Below, one piece after another: positions 7,141-11,508 of a stretch of DNA of 11,508 nt (its first letter is position 1; each line of letters starts with the position of its first letter). Origin of the DNA: an uncultured Mycoplasmatota bacterium (GTDB lineage: Bacteria > Bacillota_I > Bacilli_A > RF39 > UBA660); assembly GCA_900547995.1 (NCBI GenBank), contig URIY01000042.1:1-11508 (forward strand), in the 5' to 3' direction. The notes under the pieces were generated by a model that was not told the origin of the DNA, made no database searches, and saw only the letters and a list, made by a program, of their open reading frames with translations. A program made the position numbers and the translations under genes.

Positions 7141-7897
7141 CATCTCCATCTATTCTTGGTGTTAATATTTCATAACCATCTTTAGTAACTAAAATAGTAT
7201 GTTCATAATGAGCAGAAGGTTTTCCATCATCAGTTTTAATAGTCCATCCGTCATCTAACATATATATATCAGCCGTACCCAAATTAAGCATTGGTTCTAT
7301 ACAAATAACCATGCCTTCTTTTAGACGTGGACCAGTTTCTGCTTTGCCATAATTAGGTACATCAGGATCTTCATGCATTTCTGTTCCTATTCCATGCCCA
7401 CATAATTCTTTTACAACTCCTAATTTATGTGCTTTGGCATACATTTCAACAGCATTTGATATATCACCAACTCTATTACCTGGTTTTACCATTTTAACAC
7501 CTTCATATAATGCTTTTTTAGTATGCTCCATTAAATATTTTTTATCATCAGATATATCACCAACAGCATATGTCCATGCAGCATCACCTTGATATCCTTT
7601 ATATCCAATAACCATATCAATAGTAATAATATCACCATTTTTTAATTTATAATTGTTTGGTATTCCATGAACTACTTCATCATTGACACTTGTACAAAGT
7701 GTGGCAGGATATCCTTCATAACCCTTACAAGTAGGAACTCCTCCCATTTTTCTAATATATTCTTCAGCAAGTCTATCAAGTTCTTTAGTAGTAATTCCTG
7801 GCTTTACAAAATCTTTTAAATATTTATGTGTCTTAGATACCATATATCCAGCTTCACGCATTAATTCTATCTCTTTTTCATTTTTTATTGTTATCAT
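7136..7897 (-). CDS. map: Type I methionine aminopeptidase
   Basis: This 253-residue cytoplasmic metalloprotease removes the initiator methionine from new proteins and is normally essential. All family residues are present: the substrate-contacting H77 (VVHGIP) and the five metal ligands D94 (TIDMV), D105 (GDAAW), H168 (GHGIG), E201 (IEPM) and E232 (YEHTI), plus H175 (MHEDP). These sit three positions before the Escherichia coli numbering (H79 is two away), so the fold is intact and full length. There is no N-terminal zinc-finger extension. GGAGG (7907-7903) lies 5 bases before the ATG. It is often near secY/infA/rpsM in Bacillota, but here it stands apart next to a mutagenic polymerase. It could be one of two map copies in the genome, which this window cannot show. 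Confidence 0.97.
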   Translation of the reverse strand: MITIKNEKEIELMREAGYMVSKTHKYLKDFVKPGITTKELDRLAEEYIRKMGGVPTCKGYEGYPATLCTSVNDEVVHGIPNNYKLKNGDIITIDMVIGYKGYQGDAAWTYAVGDISDDKKYLMEHTKKALYEGVKMVKPGNRVGDISNAVEMYAKAHKLGVVKELCGHGIGTEMHEDPDVPNYGKAETGPRLKEGMVICIEPMLNLGTADIYMLDDGWTIKTDDGKPSAHYEHTILVTKDGYEILTPRIDGDD

Positions 7898-7918
7898 ATA
7901 AGCCTCCAGTTCGTCTCT

Positions 7919-7927
7919 ATTATACCA
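7919..7927 (-). promoter_or_regulatory. Extended -10 promoter of map
   Basis: On the minus strand TGGTATAAT (7927-7919) joins a perfect -10 box with the TGn extension. The -35 position (near TTTATC) is poor, as is usual for extended -10 promoters. Transcription would start near 7912, giving a leader of about 15 bases that holds the ribosome binding site. The upstream element overlaps a 22-bp palindrome. Confidence 0.75.
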
Positions 7928-7948
7928 TTTATCTTTTAAAAGATAAAT
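7927..7948 (-). repeat. Perfect 22-bp palindrome abutting the map promoter
   Basis: ATTTATCTTTT is followed directly by its inverse complement (11 + 11 bases, no spacer). It touches the TG of the extended -10 box and fills the spacer and part of the -35 region. It may be an operator for a dimeric regulator. It may also be a second hairpin for the terminator just upstream, with which it shares three bases. Sequence alone does not decide. Confidence 0.6.
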
Positions 7949-7973
7949 AGTTCTAGAATAATCTAGAACTATT
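7946..7973 (-). terminator. Terminator of the acyltransferase operon
   Basis: A perfect 12-bp stem (7946-7957 with 7962-7973, arm AATAGTTCTAGA) has a 4-nt loop and starts 6 bases after the DUF2513 stop codon. The trailing sequence on the minus strand (TATCTTTT) is T-rich but interrupted, so termination may be helped by the adjoining palindrome. Its place between two operons supports the call. Confidence 0.7.
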
Positions 7974-7979
7974 ATATAT

Positions 7980-8372
7980 TTACATAATATTAAATATTTT
8001 ATTTTGTTTACTAATATGAATACGTTTTGCTAATGAAATAAAATATAGAATAGATAAATTTTTACTATCTTGGACACTATTTATTATTTCTTCCCATAAA
8101 TTATCATTTCTAATATAATCTAAGTTTTCTATACCCTTTAATGTTAATCCTGTAATCATATCATCCATTTCAAGAGGATGTTTCATTCTATATTCTTTAG
8201 TAACGATTTCAATATAATCATTTTTATAGAAAAAAGAAAGAACATTTAATATATCATCATTACTATATTCCATTAATTTATTACATAAATCTTGTATATA
8301 AAGACCATTATTATATGGTATTTTTTCACATTCTATTAGTATGCGTCTAGCACAATTATTATTAATTTTCAT
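7980..8372 (-). CDS. DUF2513-like protein, small winged-helix-type
   Basis: This 130-residue cytoplasmic protein has no membrane segment. The start (RRILIECEKIP, 9-19), the YSNDDILNVLSFFYKNDYIE stretch (36-55) and above all GLTLKGIENLDYIRNDNLW (75-93) fit the DUF2513 family, whose members look like a winged-helix domain and are often found in phages and accessory regions. Its molecular role is unknown; regulation by DNA binding is only a guess. The last residues (about 105-130) form an extra helical, basic tail. Its ribosome binding site AGGAG (8386-8382) overlaps the stop codon of the DHHW gene 12 bases upstream, so the two are co-transcribed and probably translationally coupled. An odd partner for a surface polymer acylation pair. 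Confidence 0.75.
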   Translation of the reverse strand: MKINNNCARRILIECEKIPYNNGLYIQDLCNKLMEYSNDDILNVLSFFYKNDYIEIVTKEYRMKHPLEMDDMITGLTLKGIENLDYIRNDNLWEEIINSVQDSKNLSILYFISLAKRIHISKQNKIFNIM

Positions 8373-8384
8373 AAACTTTTACTC

Positions 8385-9458
8385 CTATCCTTTAATAGCG
8401 TCACTATTATTTATAAGTAAAGCACTATATATTATTAATACATCTTGATCTTTAAATTCAATATAGTCTGTGAGCATATTAGATGGCAAATATCTTAAAT
8501 CAACAAGTGTTATTTTAGCGTATCCATCTAGTAATAAAGGTGCAAGTGTACTTCCAAAAGAATCTCTAAAGATAATTAATTCTTTATTTGTTTTACTTTT
8601 AGTATTCGTTATTTCTACAAGAGGTGTTGCCCCAGATAAAAAGACATCATATGAATCCATTTTACCTAAGGAACTTACCTCATATACAGTTTTTAAATCA
8701 CTATCATAATCTTTTACTAAAGCATTATCTATAGTATCATTTGTTAAATATGTAATAGTATCGGCTTTCCCTCCAATAGCTGATTGTCCATAATACACGC
8801 CATAAAAAGGATAATATTCATGTTTTTCATAATTATTTTGATATGAAAAATGCATAACACTTGCAATTTTTTCCACCACTTTGTCTATCCTATCTTGTTT
8901 AAAGTGCGTATCACTTAAATAATAATCATCTAATGTAAGGGAATCTGTAATATCAATATATTTCATATTATTTAACCCACTACTTACCATATTAAACATC
9001 TTTTCATAATCTAATTTTAAATAATTATCAGGTAAAAAATAATTTTTATCAGGTATAATACTAAAATATACATTCATATCTTTTAAATAATTATTATATA
9101 CATTATTAATTTTATTTATAAAAGTATTTACCTTTTTTTCATTAAGGGGATATTCTAGTTTAAAAATATAATCATCTTTAATAAAAATATTATTATTATC
9201 TTTTTTTCTAAATATATTAAACTCTGTAAGAGCCTTTACTTTTCTAAAAGAATCTCTACCTATGAATTGATCTAGTGTATATGACTCAAACTTATCCATA
9301 AATTTACCACTCATAATATTATCATAACTAATACTTGGAAATTTACTTAAATGTCTTCTTTCTGTATAAGATAAATCTTTATCTTTAATAAATATATTTA
9401 GAAAAAAGATACTAAATATTATTCCAACAAAAGATATCGTCATTATTTTATTCTTCAT
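8385..9458 (-). CDS. DHHW family protein (AlgJ/AlgX/DltD-like, SGNH-related)
   Basis: This 357-residue protein has one N-terminal membrane segment (about 5-24) and an extracytoplasmic domain. The motif YTERRHLSKFP (31-41) is typical of DHHW and AlgX/AlgJ-like proteins near the N-terminus. Two blocks give the expected catalytic set: SDTHF (182-186, D183 and H185) and FRDSFG (297-302, D299 and candidate nucleophile S300). Together they resemble the Ser-His-Asp site of SGNH acyltransferases. The name-giving DHHW is changed to DTHF, so the first His and the Trp are replaced while the key His is kept. Lying directly after an MBOAT gene, it most likely takes an acyl group passed across the membrane and moves it onto a surface glycan, as AlgJ, PatB or DltD do; substrate unknown. 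AGGAGG (9469-9464) overlaps the upstream stop codon, indicating coupled translation. Confidence 0.85.
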   Translation of the reverse strand: MKNKIMTISFVGIIFSIFFLNIFIKDKDLSYTERRHLSKFPSISYDNIMSGKFMDKFESYTLDQFIGRDSFRKVKALTEFNIFRKKDNNNIFIKDDYIFKLEYPLNEKKVNTFINKINNVYNNYLKDMNVYFSIIPDKNYFLPDNYLKLDYEKMFNMVSSGLNNMKYIDITDSLTLDDYYLSDTHFKQDRIDKVVEKIASVMHFSYQNNYEKHEYYPFYGVYYGQSAIGGKADTITYLTNDTIDNALVKDYDSDLKTVYEVSSLGKMDSYDVFLSGATPLVEITNTKSKTNKELIIFRDSFGSTLAPLLLDGYAKITLVDLRYLPSNMLTDYIEFKDQDVLIIYSALLINNSDAIKG

Positions 9459-9467
9459 GTTAGCCTC

Positions 9468-10856
9468 CTAAAATCTAAAATATAAAAAAGGATTAAAAGA
9501 TGCATCAATTAAATATGATGTAACAAGTAATAAAAGTAATAAATAATATAATACTTCTAATATATCAATAATGGTATTTAAGTTTTTATTTTTTCTAAAC
9601 TTTATAATTAAATTCTTAAATAATGGTGTTGCAGCGACAAAAGAAATAAATAAAATTACACCATAACTTCTAAAATAATACATTGTTTCTTTATTAATAA
9701 ATGGTATATTACCAAAACCAAATAAATTCTTTAAAAAGTTAATAATATAATTAAAACTATCAGCATTAAAAATAACAAAACTAATTATAACCAAAAACAA
9801 AGTATATATATGACCAATTATTTTATGTTTGTCTAAGAAGTCTTTTAAAAATAGTTTTTCGATAAGTAAAAAACATGCGAAAAATAATCCCCAAATAATA
9901 AAGTTCCATGCGGCTCCATGCCAAAATCCAGTTAAAAACCAAACAATAAAAATATTTCTTATCCATTTAAGTTTAGATACTCTATTACCACCTAATGGTA
10001 TATAAACATAATCTCTAAAAAAACTTGACAATGATATATGCCATCTTCTCCAAAATTCGGTTATAGATGAAGATATTAAAGGATAATTAAAGTTTTCAAA
10101 GAAATTAAAGCCAAACATTCTTCCAAGACCAATAGCCATATCACTATATCCTGAAAAATCAAAATATATTTGAATGGTAAAACCAATTGCTACTAAAATA
10201 TAAGCCAAAACAGTTATGTTTGGTAATTCAAGCAATGAATTACACATTTGTCCTATAACGTTAGCTACAAGTACTTTTTTAGCAAGACCTATAATAAATC
10301 TACCTACGCCACTTGCAAATAAATCAAATGTTACTTTTCTTTTTGTTAATTGTTCATTGATATCTTTATATCTAACTATTGGTCCTGCAACTAATTGTGG
10401 AAATAAACATACATAGGTAGAAAAATTAAGAATATTTTTATTTGCCGGAGCATCTCCTCTATATACATCTATAACATAACTCATCGTTTGAAAAGTAAAG
10501 AAACTAATTCCTATTGGCATAACAACATCTATTAAAGATAAATTACTACTAAAAAGATTATTTATATTTTGAATAAAAAAATTAGTATATTTAAAATAAC
10601 AAAGTAATAATAAATTAAAAGTAATATCTAAAATAAGGTATATTTTCTTATGATGTTTTTCTATAATAAGGCCAAAGATATAATTAATAACACAAGATAA
10701 TATAAGTATCCATATATACTTTGGTTCTCCATAAAAATAGAATAATAAACTAAATGTTAATAAAACGACATTTTTAAATTTAGACGGAGCTATAAAATAA
10801 AATAATAATACCATTGGTAAAAAATAATATAAAAAACTTATACTTGAAAAAACCAT
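9468..10856 (-). CDS. MBOAT family O-acyltransferase (AlgI/PatA/DltB-like)
   Basis: This 462-residue polytopic membrane protein has about ten or more hydrophobic segments. Signatures: MPIGISFFTFQTMSYVIDVYRG (113-134), FPQLVAGPIVRY (152-163), FDFSGYSDMAIGLGR (232-246), EFWRRWHISLSSFFRDYVY (267-285) and FLTGFWHGAAWNF (307-319). The invariant catalytic His is H313; the second conserved His is H273. The enzyme moves an acyl group, usually acetyl, from an intracellular donor to the outer face for transfer onto a polysaccharide or other envelope polymer. Length equals AlgI/PatA relatives, so it is complete. AAAGGAGG (10870-10863) lies 6 bases before the ATG, but directly after a terminator-like hairpin, leaving no room for a promoter. 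The DHHW gene follows after a 9-base gap: the classic membrane-donor plus secreted-transferase pair. Confidence 0.95.
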   Translation of the reverse strand: MVFSSISFLYYFLPMVLLFYFIAPSKFKNVVLLTFSLLFYFYGEPKYIWILILSCVINYIFGLIIEKHHKKIYLILDITFNLLLLCYFKYTNFFIQNINNLFSSNLSLIDVVMPIGISFFTFQTMSYVIDVYRGDAPANKNILNFSTYVCLFPQLVAGPIVRYKDINEQLTKRKVTFDLFASGVGRFIIGLAKKVLVANVIGQMCNSLLELPNITVLAYILVAIGFTIQIYFDFSGYSDMAIGLGRMFGFNFFENFNYPLISSSITEFWRRWHISLSSFFRDYVYIPLGGNRVSKLKWIRNIFIVWFLTGFWHGAAWNFIIWGLFFACFLLIEKLFLKDFLDKHKIIGHIYTLFLVIISFVIFNADSFNYIINFLKNLFGFGNIPFINKETMYYFRSYGVILFISFVAATPLFKNLIIKFRKNKNLNTIIDILEVLYYLLLLLLVTSYLIDASFNPFLYFRF

Positions 10857-10872
10857 TTTTATCCTCCTTTAC

Positions 10873-10902
10873 AAAAAGTCTTCTTCCGAAGACTTCTTTT
10901 TA
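10873..10902 (-). terminator. Terminator or attenuator between the lipoprotein and MBOAT genes
   Basis: An 8-bp perfect stem (10876-10883 with 10888-10895) on the minus strand reads AAGTCTTC-GGAA-GAAGACTT, a stable GNRA-type loop, followed by TTTTT (10877-10873). An A run precedes the stem, and the lipoprotein stop codon overlaps its edge. The T run ends 3 bases before the MBOAT ribosome binding site, so the hairpin could also tune translation or mark an RNA processing site. Confidence 0.7.
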
Positions 10903-11361
10903 TAAATTTCTAAAATTCGTTGCGATTTTATCAGCAATGTCTTCAAAAGACATTATTAAAATAATAGTATTCCCACGACTTTCAACAATAACGCTTTCTG
11001 CTTCTACACAAACCCATTTTCTTGGATTGACTTTTTCTTTTATTTCTTTTTTGACTTTTTCAACATCAGCACCATCATTTAGTTTAACAACACCAACAGA
11101 ATGGGCTATAGCGCTTATCATTGCCTCTGATACGGCTGCTTCTTTAAAATCAACATTTTCTGCTCCAAAAAAGTTTGAAAAATTATCTTTATCAACTGTA
11201 ATAGTATCAACAGCAGGAAGATCATCCTCTAATCCTTCATACACCTTATTAATTATTTCTGTAGCACTTAAATCTAAATTCTTACTTCTTTTACCACATC
11301 CTGTAAAAAGCAATGTAACTGATAATAAACACATAATACTTAATATAAATTTCTTTTTCAT
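10900..11361 (-). CDS. Lipoprotein with DUF4358-like domain
   Basis: This 153-residue exported lipoprotein has a basic N-terminus (MKKKF), a hydrophobic core and the lipobox LFTGC with Cys22 as the lipidation site. The mature part (about 30-153) fits DUF4358: an early IINKVYEGL helix (residues 34-42), a central SEAMISAIAHSVGVVKL stretch, and the ending NPRKWVCVEAESVIVESRGN and ILIMSFEDIADKI. DUF4358 lipoproteins in Bacillota often neighbour MBOAT and DHHW genes, so this may be an outer accessory of the acylation machinery; no activity is known. The ATG at 11361 is chosen because AGAGGAGAT lies just upstream; in-frame ATGs at 11394 and 11379 fall before or inside that ribosome binding site. 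It has its own promoter, and it is the probable first gene of the acylation operon. Confidence 0.8.
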   Translation of the reverse strand: MKKKFILSIMCLLSVTLLFTGCGKRSKNLDLSATEIINKVYEGLEDDLPAVDTITVDKDNFSNFFGAENVDFKEAAVSEAMISAIAHSVGVVKLNDGADVEKVKKEIKEKVNPRKWVCVEAESVIVESRGNTIILIMSFEDIADKIATNFRNL

Positions 11362-11411
11362 AATATCTCCTCTTTCCATCTTTATATTTTTCATTTTTCC
11401 TTACAGTAATA

Positions 11412-11439
11412 ATTATAACATATATTTATTTTAAATCAA
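11412..11439 (-). promoter_or_regulatory. Promoter of the lipoprotein gene and probably the acylation operon
   Basis: On the minus strand TTGATT (11439-11434, 4 of 6), a 16-base spacer ending in TGT, then a perfect TATAAT (11417-11412): both a -35 and an extended -10 element. Start of transcription is expected near 11405, giving a leader of about 44 bases. The -35 box overlaps the stop codon of the possible upstream gene. Confidence 0.75.
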
Positions 11440-11507
11440 GATTCATTTGCATCTTCAGATAAAAAGAGTAAAATTTTTTCGCAATAAATAGGCAGATATG
11501 CGTCTAT
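11436..11507 (-). CDS. Possible C-terminal end of an unidentified gene, cut by the window edge
   Basis: One minus-strand frame is open from the window edge for 23 codons to a TGA stop (11438-11436), reading IDAYLPIYCEKILLFLSEDA then NES. Its mixed composition and acidic end look more like coding sequence than AT-rich spacer, and the gene direction fits the neighbours. The stretch is too short to identify or to be sure. A second frame is open for 17 codons but is more arginine- and phenylalanine-rich and less convincing. Confidence 0.4.
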   Translation of the reverse strand: MDAYLPIYCEKILLFLSEDANES

Positions 11508-11508
11508 T

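Noticed and set aside
7903..7918. Possible LexA-type half site (CGAAC) in the map leader
   Set aside because: Only one half is present; the matching GTTCG at proper spacing is absent, so SOS control is not supported.
8470..8709. Plus-strand open frame of 79 codons inside the DHHW gene
   Set aside because: Antisense shadow with no ribosome binding site or recognisable domain.
10216..10416. Plus-strand open frame of 66 codons inside the MBOAT gene
   Set aside because: Antisense to a highly conserved part of the acyltransferase; no independent support.
10814..11434. Plus-strand open frame of 206 codons
   Set aside because: It runs antisense to the lipoprotein gene, the terminator and the start of the MBOAT gene, lacks a ribosome binding site at its first codon and has low-complexity S/T/F/I composition.
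11474..11502. Imperfect hairpin near the window edge (CGCA-A-TA with TATGCG)
   Set aside because: The stem is short with a bulge and on the minus strand is followed by A's, then T's, not by a clean T run. It probably lies in coding sequence.

Overview
The window is very AT-rich DNA. Every gene I can support lies on the minus strand, so transcription runs from high to low coordinates. The family content (hemolysin III/TrhA-type membrane protein, YhgE/Pip exporter with TetR partner, YolD plus Y-family polymerase, DHHW/MBOAT pair, FIVAR surface protein), strong GGAGG ribosome binding sites and TTGACA/TATAAT promoters point to a low-GC Bacillota, probably an uncultured gut Bacilli or Erysipelotrichia-like lineage. 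That placement is inference. TGA is a stop here and Trp is encoded by TGG, so the mollicute TGA=Trp code is not in use.

Layout in transcription order. (A) About 11508-7946: the possible tail of an unidentified gene; then a promoter and a DUF4358-type lipoprotein; a hairpin pressed against the next ribosome binding site; then a tight operon of MBOAT O-acyltransferase, DHHW-family SGNH-like protein and a DUF2513 protein, closed by a strong hairpin. By analogy with AlgI/AlgJ, PatA/PatB and DltB/DltD, the membrane pair probably acylates a cell-surface polymer. (B) 7927-5507: methionine aminopeptidase from its own extended -10 promoter, then a Y-family translesion polymerase overlapping a YolD gene, ending in a perfect 14-bp hairpin. 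(C) 5462-4815: a TrhA/hemolysin III membrane protein. (D) 4776-2654: a 681-residue surface protein (signal peptide, beta-rich carbohydrate-binding-like domain, three FIVAR repeats, one membrane anchor, basic cytoplasmic tail) from a near-consensus promoter. (E) 2635-15: a TetR regulator and YhgE/Pip exporter as an overlapping two-gene operon. Its consensus promoter is covered by a compound palindrome, the expected layout for autorepression, and it ends in a good terminator.

No gap exceeds about 120 bases. The gaps hold promoters, operators and terminators. I saw no rRNA, tRNA, CRISPR array, insertion sequence or origin. Nothing is clearly a new defence or mobile system. The most notable points are the terminator-to-SD junction in front of the acyltransferase operon, the TetR operator, the surface protein's architecture and the altered DHHW signature.
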